Below the pieces are notes generated by a model that was not told the DNA's origin, ran no database searches, and saw only the letters and a list, made by a program, of their open reading frames with translations. This document shows positions 23,273 to 32,655 of a stretch of 64,000 nucleotides of DNA, piece by piece; the first letter of the stretch is position 1; every line of letters starts with the position of its first letter. Source of the DNA: an uncultured Pelagibacteraceae bacterium (GTDB taxonomy: Bacteria; Pseudomonadota; Alphaproteobacteria; Pelagibacterales; Pelagibacteraceae); contig CACITU010000002.1 in the NCBI GenBank assembly GCA_902589725.1, positions 111,834 to 175,833 of the forward strand. Reading direction: 5' to 3'. The translations under genes were made by a program, and so were the position numbers.

Positions 23273-25412
23273 TTTTAATTAATCTTAAGTTTAATTTTTT
23301 CGGTTTCATTTTTAATTTAGCTTTACCTCTTCCAGATAAACTAGGATTATTCATAAAATAATCATGGGCTGAAAAAGAATCATTTTCACTATATTTTATT
23401 TTTTTATAATTTCCACTAGCATCGAGTTCCCAACTTTGTTTTTTATCTAAATAATTAGCTAACATAATTTGATCAAGAACTTGTTCATGGACTGTTTGGT
23501 TTTCAATTGGAACTAGAAGTTCAACTCTTCGATTTAAATTTCTTGGCATTAAATCTGCTGATGAAATAAAAACTTTTGCATCTCTACTAGGCATTGTTTT
23601 TCCATTTGAAAAACAATAAATTCTTGAGTGTTCCAAAAATCTTCCAATCATGCTTTTAACTATTATATTTTCAGATTTATCTTTAACTCCAGGTCTTAAA
23701 CAACAAACACCTCTTACAAATAATAATATCTTTACTCCAGCATTTGAAGCTTCGTAAAATTTATCAATTATCACTGGATCTACTAAGGAATTCATTTTGG
23801 CCCATATTTCACCTTTTTTACCTTTTTTGACATTTGCTATCTCGTTAGCAATACATTTGTTCAAAGTTTCCCTAAGATTAATTGGTGATATAGATATTTT
23901 ACTAAGATTTCGTGGTTTTGAATAACCAGTTACATAATTAAAAAATTTTTCTACATCAGTTGCTATTTTTTTATCAGAGCTAAATAAAGATAAGTCAGTA
24001 TAAATTTTTGCATTAACTGGGTGATAATTACCAGTTCCCAGATGTATATAAGTTTGAATTTTTCCCTGCTCTTTTCTTAATATTAAAGATGATTTTGCAT
24101 GTGTTTTATATTTTGCAAAACCATAAACTATTTGAATTCCTGCCTTTTCTAAACTTCTTGAAAGTTGAATGTTTGCTTCTTCATCAAATCTTGCTTTGAT
24201 CTCTATTAAAGCGGTTACTGTCTTTCCATTTTCAGCTGCTGTTATTAAGGCTTTAACAATTGGAGAGTCTAACGTTGTTCTGTATAGAGTTTGTTTAATT
24301 GCTATAACTTTTTTATCATATGCAGCTTGATTTAAAAACTCAACGACAGCATCAAATGTTTCAAAAGGGTGATGAACTATTAAATCCTTTTTTTTTATAG
24401 TATCAAAAAAATTATTATTAAATTCCTTTAATCTCTCAACCTCTCTGGGATTAAAATTTTTAAATCTTAATTTAGAATTTTTAATTTTACAAACTTGGTC
24501 GATATCTTGAATTCCAACAATGCCTTCAATTTCATAGATGTATTCAGATTTTACGTTTAACTTATTGGTTATAAACTTAATTAAGTCATTATTACTATTT
24601 TTTAAAATTTCTAAACGTACGATGTCACCTGTTCTTCTTCTTTTTAAAGCCAATTCAAAAGATCTTACTAAATCTTCGGCCTCCTCTTGAATTTCTACAT
24701 CACTATCTCTTATAACTCTAAATAACATTTTTTTATCTAAATCATGATCAGGAAATATTTCAGAAGCAAAAAAACTTATAACATCATCAATAATTAAAAA
24801 TTTTTTAAAACTTTTATTTCCATCTATTTCAATAAATCTTGATAAAGCTTTTGGAATTACTATTATTGCATTTAAAACTCTTTTTTTATTTTTCTTATTT
24901 AATCTCATAACTAATGCTCTTCCTTGATTTGAAATAAATGGAAAGGGATGAGCTGGGTCTATTGCCGATGGTGTTAGCAGAGGGTAAATTTCTTCATTAA
25001 AAATTTTAAATAATCTTTTTTGATCCGATTTACTTAAATTTTCAGGTTTAACTATACTTATATTTGCTTTTTTTAATTGAAGAATTAAATCTCTATATAT
25101 TTTATTTTGTTTATTAAGAAGATTATTTGTTTCCAAAATAACTTCACTCATTTGTTCATCAGGAGTAAGACCATCAGAGCTAAGAGAATCTACCTCTTGC
25201 TTGATTTGACTATATAAACCCGCGACACGTACCATAAAGAATTCATCTAAATTTGATCCAGCTATAGATAAAAATTTAATTCTTTCATAAAGTGGGTTTT
25301 CAATATTTTGGGCTTCTAGAAGAACTCTGTCGTTGAATTTGAGCCAAGACAATTCTCTATTTATGTATTTAGATCTAAGTATTTCTTTATCTTGTTTTTT
25401 TAATGCAGTCAT
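23262..25412 (-). CDS. ppk: Polyphosphate kinase 1
   Basis: This enzyme makes polyphosphate from ATP. The ATG at 25412 (MTALKKQDKEIL) is preferred over an in-frame TTG at 25433, giving 716 aa. The domains follow the PPK1 order: N-domain 'SKYINRELSWLKFNDRVLLEAQ'-type opening, head domain, then C1/C2 catalytic domains with 'YKTHAKSSLILR' carrying the phosphorylated His region and 'HLGTGNYHPVNAKIY'. 'RFLEHSRIYCF' supplies the second conserved His. The start is only 13 bp from that of divergent sixA, so promoters must overlap coding sequence. Confidence 0.95.
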   Translation of the reverse strand: MTALKKQDKEILRSKYINRELSWLKFNDRVLLEAQNIENPLYERIKFLSIAGSNLDEFFMVRVAGLYSQIKQEVDSLSSDGLTPDEQMSEVILETNNLLNKQNKIYRDLILQLKKANISIVKPENLSKSDQKRLFKIFNEEIYPLLTPSAIDPAHPFPFISNQGRALVMRLNKKNKKRVLNAIIVIPKALSRFIEIDGNKSFKKFLIIDDVISFFASEIFPDHDLDKKMLFRVIRDSDVEIQEEAEDLVRSFELALKRRRTGDIVRLEILKNSNNDLIKFITNKLNVKSEYIYEIEGIVGIQDIDQVCKIKNSKLRFKNFNPREVERLKEFNNNFFDTIKKKDLIVHHPFETFDAVVEFLNQAAYDKKVIAIKQTLYRTTLDSPIVKALITAAENGKTVTALIEIKARFDEEANIQLSRSLEKAGIQIVYGFAKYKTHAKSSLILRKEQGKIQTYIHLGTGNYHPVNAKIYTDLSLFSSDKKIATDVEKFFNYVTGYSKPRNLSKISISPINLRETLNKCIANEIANVKKGKKGEIWAKMNSLVDPVIIDKFYEASNAGVKILLFVRGVCCLRPGVKDKSENIIVKSMIGRFLEHSRIYCFSNGKTMPSRDAKVFISSADLMPRNLNRRVELLVPIENQTVHEQVLDQIMLANYLDKKQSWELDASGNYKKIKYSENDSFSAHDYFMNNPSLSGRGKAKLKMKPKKLNLRLIKSGN

Positions 25413-25425
25413 ATATTTAAACTTT

Positions 25426-25950
25426 ATGCTCAAATTATACGTTATGCGTCATGCAAAATCTAGCTGGGACCATCCAAATCTTGAGGATCATGAAAGACCT
25501 TTAAGTAAGCGTGGCAAGAAAAATGCAAAAAAGATTTGTGAATTTTTTGTTAAAAAAAAATATAAGTTTGATTACATATTACTTTCATCATCAAAAAGAA
25601 CAAAGAAAACGTTAAAAATTTTATTAAAAAAAATAGAAAAACCAAAAAAAATTATTTCTTCAAAAAAATTATACCTATCAAGTGAAGATAAAATTATAGA
25701 TATAATAAAAAAAACACCTAAAAAATTTAAATCTGTGCTTTTAATTAACCACGAGCCTGCTGTTAGAAATCTAGTACGATCACTGACAAAAAATCATAAC
25801 AACAATCATTTTAAGTTATTAAACTATAAATTTCCAACATCAGCTTTTGCAAAAATTTATTTTGATTTTAATGAATGGAATAAATTAGATGGAAGTGGTT
25901 TAATTAAGGAATTTATGAGACCTAAAGACCTTCAAGATTCTAATGAATAA
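25426..25950 (+). CDS. sixA: SixA-type phosphohistidine phosphatase (histidine phosphatase family)
   Basis: This is a 174-aa histidine-phosphatase-fold protein. The ATG at 25426 gives MLKLYVMRHAKSSWDHP, in which Arg8-His9 is the catalytic RH motif; a longer reading from 25333 adds only residues antisense to ppk. 'EDHERPLSKRGKKNAKKI' and 'LLINHEPAVRNLVRSL', with the second catalytic His, complete the signature. SixA removes phosphate from HPt phosphohistidines in E. coli, but the substrate here is unknown. Its 3' end overlaps the convergent phoB gene by 19 bp. Confidence 0.85.
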   Translation: MLKLYVMRHAKSSWDHPNLEDHERPLSKRGKKNAKKICEFFVKKKYKFDYILLSSSKRTKKTLKILLKKIEKPKKIISSKKLYLSSEDKIIDIIKKTPKKFKSVLLINHEPAVRNLVRSLTKNHNNNHFKLLNYKFPTSAFAKIYFDFNEWNKLDGSGLIKEFMRPKDLQDSNE

Positions 25951-26615
25951 CCTGCTGATCTTACAGTTCTAATTAATGGTTTGGTTTTATCTATATTAAT
26001 AGCTTGTCTTAATCTTCTAATATGTACATCGACTGTTCTAGACTCTACATAAATATTTTCACCCCAAACATTGTTTAATAGTTGTTCTCGTGAATATACT
26101 CTTTTTGGATTTTTGATAAAAAAATCTAATAATTTAAATTCTGTAGGACCTAAATTTATTTCAACATTATTTCTATAAACTCTTTTTGTTATTCTATCTA
26201 TTTTTAGATCTGTAAACTCAACAACATCTGCAGATGATTGTGGTTTTGATCTTCTAAGTAGTGATTTAATTCTTGCATTAAGTTCTTTTTGACTAAATGG
26301 CTTTGTTACATAATCATCTGCACCTGTATCAAAAGCTCTTAATTTGTCCTCTTCCTCACCTTTTGCTGTCAACATTATTACAGGTATGTCGTTATACTTT
26401 TTGTCTTTTTTTAAATTCTTACATATTTCAACACCTGACAAATCTGGCAACATCCAATCCATTAATATTAAGTCAGGATGCTTATCTTTGATTTGTTTAA
26501 GTGCATCTTCACCATTTTCGGAATAGCTTACTTTGTGACCTTCTTTTTCAAGATTATATTTTAGCAGCGTTACTATTGAAGTTTCATCTTCAGCAATAAA
26601 CACGTGAGCAGACAT
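25932..26615 (-). CDS. phoB: Phosphate regulon response regulator PhoB
   Basis: This is a 227-aa OmpR-type regulator with receiver domain 1-120 (phospho-acceptor Asp53 in LILMDWMLPD, 'VIMLTAKGEEEDK', 'YVTKPFSQKEL') and winged-helix DNA-binding domain 130-227 ('TVDVHIRRLRQAI', 'IRTVRSAGYSLES'). It is the last gene of the pst operon, 3 bp after phoU. PhoB would bind the Pho boxes found upstream of pstS and of the diacylglycerol-kinase-like gene. Its kinase PhoR is encoded 6 kb upstream on the same strand. Confidence 0.95.
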   Translation of the reverse strand: MSAHVFIAEDETSIVTLLKYNLEKEGHKVSYSENGEDALKQIKDKHPDLILMDWMLPDLSGVEICKNLKKDKKYNDIPVIMLTAKGEEEDKLRAFDTGADDYVTKPFSQKELNARIKSLLRRSKPQSSADVVEFTDLKIDRITKRVYRNNVEINLGPTEFKLLDFFIKNPKRVYSREQLLNNVWGENIYVESRTVDVHIRRLRQAINIDKTKPLIRTVRSAGYSLES

Positions 26616-26618
26616 TTA

Positions 26619-27326
26619 TTACTTTTCTCCTGTTACTATTGGCTCTGTTCCTTTTGGACGATCTCCTTCTAAATACTCTCCTGTAACTAAATAATATACC
26701 TGCTCTGCAACGTTTGTTGTGTGATCACCGATACGTTCAATATTTTTAGTAACAAATAATAAATGAGTACCATCATCTAGATTTTTTTCGTCTTCCTTCA
26801 AATATTTTATTACTTCTTGCATACATAAATTTGTTAAATCATCTATTTGTTCATCACCTTCCCAGACATTTATAGCCATAGCAGATGACCTATCTAAATA
26901 TGCATCCAAAATAGATTTGAGTTGTTTTTGAACATTAGAAGAAACTCTTACCAAAGCTTCGGTCAAATTTTTTGGTAAATTTTCATTTAATAATAATGTT
27001 CTTTTTGAAATATTCTTTGCCAAATCACCTATTCGTTCTAAATCAGATGAAATTTTCAATGCGGTTACAGTTTCTCTTAAATCTATTGCCATTGGTTGTC
27101 TTAAAGCAATTAGATTTACCACCTGTTGCTCTATTAAAGTTTCAAACTTATCTATTTTTTCGTCATCTTTTATAACAGCTTCCGCATTATCACTATTTCT
27201 TGTGGTAATGGCTTGAATAGCCTTGCCTAATGACTCCTCGCAAAAACCACCCATTTTAATTATATTACTATTTAAATTTTTAAGTTCTTCCTCGTAAGAC
27301 TTAACCGTGTGTGGTGCTTCAACCAT
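26619..27326 (-). CDS. phoU: Phosphate signalling and transport regulator PhoU
   Basis: This is a 235-aa all-helical protein with the two PhoU repeats, each carrying the acidic metal-binding pattern: 'KISSDLERIGDLAKNIS' near 90-106 and 'FVTKNIERIGDHTTNVAE' near 192-209. It links the PstSCAB transporter to PhoR to keep the regulon off under phosphate sufficiency. The start overlaps the pstB stop by one base. The operon order pstS-C-A-B-phoU-phoB supports the call. Confidence 0.95.
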   Translation of the reverse strand: MVEAPHTVKSYEEELKNLNSNIIKMGGFCEESLGKAIQAITTRNSDNAEAVIKDDEKIDKFETLIEQQVVNLIALRQPMAIDLRETVTALKISSDLERIGDLAKNISKRTLLLNENLPKNLTEALVRVSSNVQKQLKSILDAYLDRSSAMAINVWEGDEQIDDLTNLCMQEVIKYLKEDEKNLDDGTHLLFVTKNIERIGDHTTNVAEQVYYLVTGEYLEGDRPKGTEPIVTGEK

Positions 27327-28081
27327 TATCCAAACCTCCCTGTAATATAATCCTGAGTTCTTTTATTTTCAGGATTCTTAAATATTTTATCAGTAGAACC
27401 ATGTTCTATCAATTCTCCCAAATGAAAAAAGCCTGTGTTTTGGGATACTCTTGCTGCTTGAGCCATTGAATGAGTAACTATTATAATAGTATGGTCTTTT
27501 TTTAACTCATCAATTAGTTCTTCTATTTGAGCTGTAGCAATAGGATCTAAAGCAGAACAAGGCTCGTCCATAAGAATAACTTCAGGTTTAACTGAAATAG
27601 CCCTTGCTATGCATAATCTTTGTTGTTGTCCACCAGACAAACCAGTTCCTGGTTCATGAAGTCTATCTTTGACCTCTTCCCATAACGCTGCTTTTTTTAA
27701 GCTATTTTCAACTATTTCATCCATTTCATTTTTTGATTGAGCCATGCCATGAATTGTTGGGCCATAAGAAATGTTTTCATAAATAGTTTTAGGAAAAGGA
27801 TTTGGTTTTTGAAAAACCATACCAATTTTTTCTCTTAATCTAACTACATCACAACTCTTGTCATTGATATCAAAATCATTGATAATAATCTGACCTTTAA
27901 CTCTGCATATATCAATCACATCATTCATTCTATTAAGACATCTTAAAAAAGTAGATTTACCACAACCTGAAGGACCAATTAGTGCTGTAACCTGATTTTC
28001 TTCAATATCTAAGTTTATATTGAATAGAGCTTGTTTCTTTCCATAGAAAACATCTACATTTTTTGAATTTATCTTTATCAT
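27326..28081 (-). CDS. pstB: Phosphate ABC transporter ATPase PstB
   Basis: This is an ABC ATPase of the phosphate importer. The ATG at 28081 ([15 protein letters not shown], 251 aa) lies 1 bp after the pstA stop and matches family length better than the upstream in-frame ATG at 28102. Walker A is GPSGCGKST at about 36-44, then '[16 protein letters not shown]', which is diagnostic for PstB, the signature LSGGQQQR, and Walker B '[13 protein letters not shown]'. Confidence 0.95.
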   Translation of the reverse strand: MIKINSKNVDVFYGKKQALFNINLDIEENQVTALIGPSGCGKSTFLRCLNRMNDVIDICRVKGQIIINDFDINDKSCDVVRLREKIGMVFQKPNPFPKTIYENISYGPTIHGMAQSKNEMDEIVENSLKKAALWEEVKDRLHEPGTGLSGGQQQRLCIARAISVKPEVILMDEPCSALDPIATAQIEELIDELKKDHTIIIVTHSMAQAARVSQNTGFFHLGELIEHGSTDKIFKNPENKRTQDYITGRFG

Positions 28082-28082
28082 C

Positions 28083-29351
28083 TTAACTCCATTTTTTTTC
28101 AAATTTATGTCTAATTATTTGTGCAAACAAATTCATTATGATTAAAAATCCCAATAGGACCATAATACAAGCAGAAACTTTCTCGACAAATCCTCTTTCA
28201 GCACTCTCTGCCCATATATAAATTTGTACAGGCAAACTTGCAGCTGGATCTAAAGGAGATCCTGGAATTGTATTTACAAAAGCTACCATACCAATCAATA
28301 TCAAAGGTGCAGTTTCACCTAAAGCTTGAGCCAAGCCAATAATTGTACCTGATAAAGTTCCTGGCATAGATAATGGCACTGTATGATGCATTGTAGTTTG
28401 CATTTTACTAGCGCCCATTGCAAGTGCAGCCTCTCTTATACTTGGAGGAACTGCTTTTAAAGATGCTCTACAGGCAATAATTATTGTTGGCAATGTCATC
28501 AACGATAAAGTTATTCCACCAACTAGAGGTGTTGATCTAGGTAACTGAAATACAGCCAGCAAAATACCTAGTCCCAAAAGACCAAAAACAATTGATGGAA
28601 CAGCTGCTAAGTTATTTATATTTACCTCAATAAAATCAGTAAATCTATTTTTTGGTGCAAATTCCTCTAAATAAATAGCTGCTAGCACTGCAACAGGAAA
28701 TGCAATAACTAAACAAACTAAAATAGAAAAAATCGATCCCATAAATGAGCTTGCTATACCAGCTAATTCAGCCTCTCTTGAATCTGGGTATGTAAAAAAA
28801 CTTAAATTGAATTTACTTTCAACTCTTCCCTGTTCTACAAGTTGATCAAAAATCTTTAATTGATAATCTGTAACTCTTCTTTGATCTTCGGGTAAATCCC
28901 TTGGATAATTGCCTTTAAATACTTGATCTAAATCATCTGAAGCAGTTAAGTAAACATCTTTTGTTTTTCCAATTAATGAAGGGTCATTTAAAAGCTCCCT
29001 TTTAATCTCTCTTTCAAAAAAGTAAGAGACCATTCTCTTCAGATCATTTTGTTGTTTTTCTGAGGCACTTTTATCTAAATTAAACATTGTTTGTAAAGCT
29101 AGATCAAAATAATCTGCATCCTCTAAGTCTTCTTTAGAAGGATTTTCGTCAAGGTACATGGTTTCAGCATCAAAGGTGACTGGTACAATCAACCAAGTTT
29201 TCTGAAACGCTGTATAGCCAGTAGAAAAGATTTTAAAAATAAAAATTGTTAAAAATAATAGAGCTAAAAAAATTGCGCTTTTCCCGTAAAATTGAAATCT
29301 TTTTTCGGCCCTATATCTAGAATTTAGGAGTTTTTCTTTATTTTTATTCAT
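28083..29351 (-). CDS. pstA: Phosphate ABC transporter permease PstA
   Basis: This is the permease subunit, 422 aa from the ATG at 29351 (a longer reading starts with TTG at 29375). It has an N-terminal helix, a long soluble periplasmic insertion at about 60-190, then five or six helices with the EAA-type loop '[24 protein letters not shown]'. The large N-terminal extension is the alphaproteobacterial type, longer than the E. coli protein of about 300 aa. It overlaps pstC by 8 bp. Confidence 0.93.
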   Translation of the reverse strand: MNKNKEKLLNSRYRAEKRFQFYGKSAIFLALLFLTIFIFKIFSTGYTAFQKTWLIVPVTFDAETMYLDENPSKEDLEDADYFDLALQTMFNLDKSASEKQQNDLKRMVSYFFEREIKRELLNDPSLIGKTKDVYLTASDDLDQVFKGNYPRDLPEDQRRVTDYQLKIFDQLVEQGRVESKFNLSFFTYPDSREAELAGIASSFMGSIFSILVCLVIAFPVAVLAAIYLEEFAPKNRFTDFIEVNINNLAAVPSIVFGLLGLGILLAVFQLPRSTPLVGGITLSLMTLPTIIIACRASLKAVPPSIREAALAMGASKMQTTMHHTVPLSMPGTLSGTIIGLAQALGETAPLILIGMVAFVNTIPGSPLDPAASLPVQIYIWAESAERGFVEKVSACIMVLLGFLIIMNLFAQIIRHKFEKKWS

Positions 29352-30729
29352 ATTTTTCCCTATATTTTTTAACAACTCTTAATGCAAAAATATTTAAACT
29401 AAGTGTTACCAAAAACAATGTCATACCTAGTGCAAATGCTGCCTGGGTTTTAGGATCTCCAAAGGCCTGATCTCCAATTAATATTACGACAATTTGAGCA
29501 GTGATAGTTGAAGTAGATTCTAAAGGGTTAAATGTTAAGTTGGCTGCAAGGCCTGAAGCCATAACTACAATCATTGTTTCTCCAACAGCTCTGGAAACAC
29601 CTAGCAAGATAGAACCAACAATTCCTGGTAATGCTGCTGGAAAAATAACTTTTTTTATTGTTTCTGATTTAGTAGCCCCCATTGCATAACTACCATCTCT
29701 TAAACTTTGAGGAACACTAGTAATTACGTCATCACTCAAACTAGATATAAACGGAATAATCATTATCCCCATTACACCCCCTGCAGCTAGAGCACTCTCT
29801 GCAGATACTTCTAATCCCATTGCCGTTCCTATATCTTTAAGGAATGGTCCAACTGTTAAAGCTGCAAAAAAACCATAAACTACAGTTGGTATGCCTGCTA
29901 AAATTTCAATTAAAGGTTTTGCATATTGTCTTACTTTGGTTGAAGCGTATTCAGCTAAATAAATTCCACTCATCAATCCAATTGGTATAGCAACACACAT
30001 TGCAATTAATGCTATAAAAAATGTTCCGGCAAAAATTGGTACAGCCCCAAATGTATCAGAATACATTGATGGATCCAAAGGCTCAGAAGCATCTCTCACA
30101 AATGCTTTAGCTGGATACCAATGAGTTCCAAAAATAAAATCAAACAAGGGAATTACTTTAAAAAAATCGATAGTTTGAAATATTAATGAAAAAACAATTC
30201 CAATAGTTGTTAATATAGCTGCCAAAGAAGCTGTAAATAAAACAGCATTTAAAAATTTTTCAACCGGTTCTCTTGTTCTGTTGTTTGAAGAAATTCTTTT
30301 ATAACCATAAACTATAGAAGCTATAATTATTGCCAAAATTAAAACAACTTTAGAGTTTTGGGCTATAGATCGAAGATTTAAATATTTTTCTGCAGATGTT
30401 TCAAGATAAGTAGTAATTTCTCCACTAAACTGACCACGAGATAATGATTTAGTTTTTTCATAAATTAGATTTAGTTCGTCATCAAGATATCCTTGATTGC
30501 TATAATCACTTAAAATTATTAACTTAACTATACTCGGCTCAAATATTGCCCATAAAGAATAAATAATAAAAGCGGGTATTGCGCACCATATTGCTAAATA
30601 ATACCCATAAAATTGTGGAAGTGCTGTTAATCTAGTATTTGTTGCTTGAATTGAGTAGGCTTTTTTTCTTCCAAAATAGTAACTAGTAAAACCAAGAAGT
30701 ACAATAAAGATGAATATAACTAAGTTCAA
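29344..30729 (-). CDS. pstC: Phosphate ABC transporter permease PstC (TTG start)
   Basis: This is a permease subunit of 461 aa, with two N-terminal helices and a soluble stretch followed by the six-helix core. The EAA loop is 'SVPQSLRDGSYAMGATKSETIKKV' and 'GYFAALTVGP'-like helices follow. The start is read as TTG at 30729 because a good Shine-Dalgarno (AGGAG, minus strand 30735-30739) lies 5 nt ahead and the first residues (MNLVIFIFIVLLG) form the expected first helix. It is separated from pstS by a strong terminator hairpin. Confidence 0.92.
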   Translation of the reverse strand: MNLVIFIFIVLLGFTSYYFGRKKAYSIQATNTRLTALPQFYGYYLAIWCAIPAFIIYSLWAIFEPSIVKLIILSDYSNQGYLDDELNLIYEKTKSLSRGQFSGEITTYLETSAEKYLNLRSIAQNSKVVLILAIIIASIVYGYKRISSNNRTREPVEKFLNAVLFTASLAAILTTIGIVFSLIFQTIDFFKVIPLFDFIFGTHWYPAKAFVRDASEPLDPSMYSDTFGAVPIFAGTFFIALIAMCVAIPIGLMSGIYLAEYASTKVRQYAKPLIEILAGIPTVVYGFFAALTVGPFLKDIGTAMGLEVSAESALAAGGVMGIMIIPFISSLSDDVITSVPQSLRDGSYAMGATKSETIKKVIFPAALPGIVGSILLGVSRAVGETMIVVMASGLAANLTFNPLESTSTITAQIVVILIGDQAFGDPKTQAAFALGMTLFLVTLSLNIFALRVVKKYREKYE

Positions 30730-30734
30730 AGAAT

Positions 30735-30739
30735 CTCCT
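30735..30739 (-). promoter_or_regulatory. Ribosome binding site that sets the TTG start of pstC
   Basis: AGGAG on the minus strand is spaced 5 nt from TTG at 30727-30729. There is no ATG ahead of the first transmembrane helix, so the site decides the start. Confidence 0.7.
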
Positions 30740-30761
30740 AATGTTTTACTTTACACTTTCT

Positions 30762-30791
30762 TAAAAAAAAAGGGGTCTAAAAAGACCCCTT
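30762..30791 (-). terminator. Intrinsic terminator between pstS and pstC
   Basis: A 9-bp stem (30770-30778 with 30783-30791, core GGGGTCT/AGACCCC) and a 4-nt loop are followed on the minus strand by an uninterrupted run of eight T. It is 24 bp after the pstS stop. Read-through would give a low level of pstCAB-phoU-phoB relative to pstS. Confidence 0.92.
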
Positions 30792-30815
30792 ATCTTTATT
30801 TGTTAACCAGCTTTA

Positions 30816-31847
30816 TTAGTCAGCCATTGCAACAAGATCTTTCGCATTAGTTCTAGTTGTCTTGTACAACTTCTTATCTAATGGTACTAAACCAATATCA
30901 GCCAAATAGCCATTTTTACCTATAGCTTTAGTTGTAGTGAACTCTTTTACAAATTCATGTAATCCAGGGATTACACCAACGTGAGCTTTTTTCACATAGA
31001 AAAATAATGGTCTTGCAACTGCATAACTGTAGTCTTGAATACTCGCAAGAGATGGTTGACCACCATCAATGCTAGCAGCTTGCAATTTGTCTTTAGCAGC
31101 TAAGAAATAACTAAATCCAAAGAAACCAAACATGTCTTTATCTTGTACTAATTTTTGAATGATTAAACTATCGTTTTCACCAACTTCAATAGCAGCACCA
31201 TCTTCTCTATAAAGTTTTTGAGGTTTTTTGTATTTTTTATTTCCAGCCTCATAACCAGCTTTATAAAGAGCTTTAGCTTCTTTAGTCATACCTTTTTTCA
31301 TTACCAAAGAATTCCAAGCATCTCTTGTTCCAGAAGTTCCTGGAGGGATCATTACAGAAATTTTCTGTTTAGGTAGACTTGGATCAATTTGGTCCCAAGT
31401 TTTATAAATATTTGGAACTAATTTACCATCAACAACTGTATGTGCAGCTAATGCTAAATATAATTGCTCTTTAGTAAAGTTAATTGGTTTTGCATCTTTA
31501 CTATAAGCTAATGTAATACCGTCATTACCAATAACGATCTCAACGATTTCATTAACTCCATTTTTTTTACATAGAGCTTTTTCTTTATCTTTCATGGCTC
31601 TTGATGCATTCGTAATATCTGGATGTTGCTCACCAACACCAGCACAGAATAGTTTAGCTCCTCCACCAGTACCAGTCGACTCGATTACAGGAGTTTTAAA
31701 TCCTGAACCACCGAATCTTTCAGCAACAACAGTCGCGTAAGGGAATACTGTAGATGAACCAACTATTTTAATTTGATCTCTTGCTTGAGCAACTGTCGCA
31801 ATTGTTAAAGCAACAAGCGAAGCAATTATTATAGTTAGTTTTTTCAT
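30816..31847 (-). CDS. pstS: Periplasmic phosphate-binding protein PstS
   Basis: This is the high-affinity phosphate-binding protein, 343 aa from the ATG at 31847 (MKKLTIIIASLVALTIATVAQA is the signal peptide, cleaved before RDQIK). AGGA lies 9 nt upstream; an in-frame ATG at 31865 would only add six polar residues. Phosphate-contact segments are visible: 'GSSTVFPYATVVAERF', 'ESTGTGGGAKLFCAG' and 'PPGTSGTRDAW'. A three-repeat Pho box lies 66 bp upstream, and a terminator follows the gene. PstS is reported as abundant in marine SAR11 populations. Confidence 0.95.
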   Translation of the reverse strand: MKKLTIIIASLVALTIATVAQARDQIKIVGSSTVFPYATVVAERFGGSGFKTPVIESTGTGGGAKLFCAGVGEQHPDITNASRAMKDKEKALCKKNGVNEIVEIVIGNDGITLAYSKDAKPINFTKEQLYLALAAHTVVDGKLVPNIYKTWDQIDPSLPKQKISVMIPPGTSGTRDAWNSLVMKKGMTKEAKALYKAGYEAGNKKYKKPQKLYREDGAAIEVGENDSLIIQKLVQDKDMFGFFGFSYFLAAKDKLQAASIDGGQPSLASIQDYSYAVARPLFFYVKKAHVGVIPGLHEFVKEFTTTKAIGKNGYLADIGLVPLDKKLYKTTRTNAKDLVAMAD

Positions 31848-31913
31848 TATCTTTAATCCTTTCATTATTAATTAAAAGATCTCAGACTCGTATAAATTTA
31901 TTGAATCTTTAAT

Positions 31914-31942
31914 ATTACAGAATTGTTACAGTTTTGTTAAAA
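31914..31942 (-). promoter_or_regulatory. Pho box upstream of pstS
   Basis: On the minus strand, 7-bp units spaced by 4 bp read TTTTAAC-AAAA-CTGTAAC-AATT-CTGTAAT. The last two match the PhoB half-site consensus CTGT(C/A)A(T/C) with the canonical 11-bp period. The box ends 66 bp before the pstS ATG and begins 10 bp after the stop of the upstream gene, a position fit for the -35 region. Confidence 0.88.
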
Positions 31943-31952
31943 AGGTAACTTT

Positions 31953-32561
31953 TTAGTTGTATTTCATTGAGATAATAATCTCATTTTTTTCGGTTTCCAA
32001 ACCACCTTTGCATGAAACTGGATTAACATTATCCTTAAAAGCAAGTTCTGTTGTAGGCCTTAAAATAACTTCCAATTTCACGAGATTAACTAATTCCTCA
32101 AGAACACTTTGATCATAACGCCATTTGGGCCAACTACTTGGAGTTGAAAATATAGATGTTAAATAACTTGTTGCCATAGTAAATCTATAATTACTCATAT
32201 TTTCATTTCTTAGTAAATGATCTCTGACAGAATTAAATATATTTCGACATCTAAATGAATCTGACATGTAGTTTTCTTTTTTTAAATTTTCATTTACGGG
32301 AATTGAAATAATTAGATCTACTGAATTGTTTCGATATGAAGTAAGAACATCCATGTAAATATCTTCATATGGGACATCTTTATGTTTTTTAATTTCAGGA
32401 TAAGTGCTTTTTAAATCTTCTTGTAATCTAAAAACACCAATATCGAATACAGTTAATTGTTGATTCCTTAGAATTGTAGATATATCCGATGATATACTTT
32501 TAGTAATCATCGACATAAAAACAAATAAGATAATTAAAATACTATGCAATACCTTAATCAT
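31953..32561 (-). CDS. Secreted protein of unknown function between phoR and pstS
   Basis: This is a 202-aa protein with an apparent signal peptide (residues 1-25, hydrophobic IKVLHSILIILFVFMSMI). The mature part is mixed alpha/beta with 'YEDIYMDVLTSYRNNSVDLIISIP', a Trp/Pro stretch 'STPSSWPKWRYDQSVLEEL', and two cysteines (in 'SFRCRNIF' and 'NPVSCKGG') that could form a disulfide. I do not recognise a family. It lies 94 bp after phoR and directly before the pstS Pho box, so a periplasmic job linked to phosphate sensing or uptake is possible but unproven. Confidence 0.75.
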   Translation of the reverse strand: MIKVLHSILIILFVFMSMITKSISSDISTILRNQQLTVFDIGVFRLQEDLKSTYPEIKKHKDVPYEDIYMDVLTSYRNNSVDLIISIPVNENLKKENYMSDSFRCRNIFNSVRDHLLRNENMSNYRFTMATSYLTSIFSTPSSWPKWRYDQSVLEELVNLVKLEVILRPTTELAFKDNVNPVSCKGGLETEKNEIIISMKYN

Positions 32562-32655
32562 ATTAAAAATTTAATTAAAATAGGATACGAATCAACAAAA
32601 GATTTGTTAAATATTGATCGAATAAGAGTTAATTTTAAACAACTTTTTAAATTAA

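Noticed and set aside
25413..25433. TTG start for ppk at 25433
   Set aside because: It would overlap the start of sixA and adds only seven residues; the ATG at 25412 is the better start.
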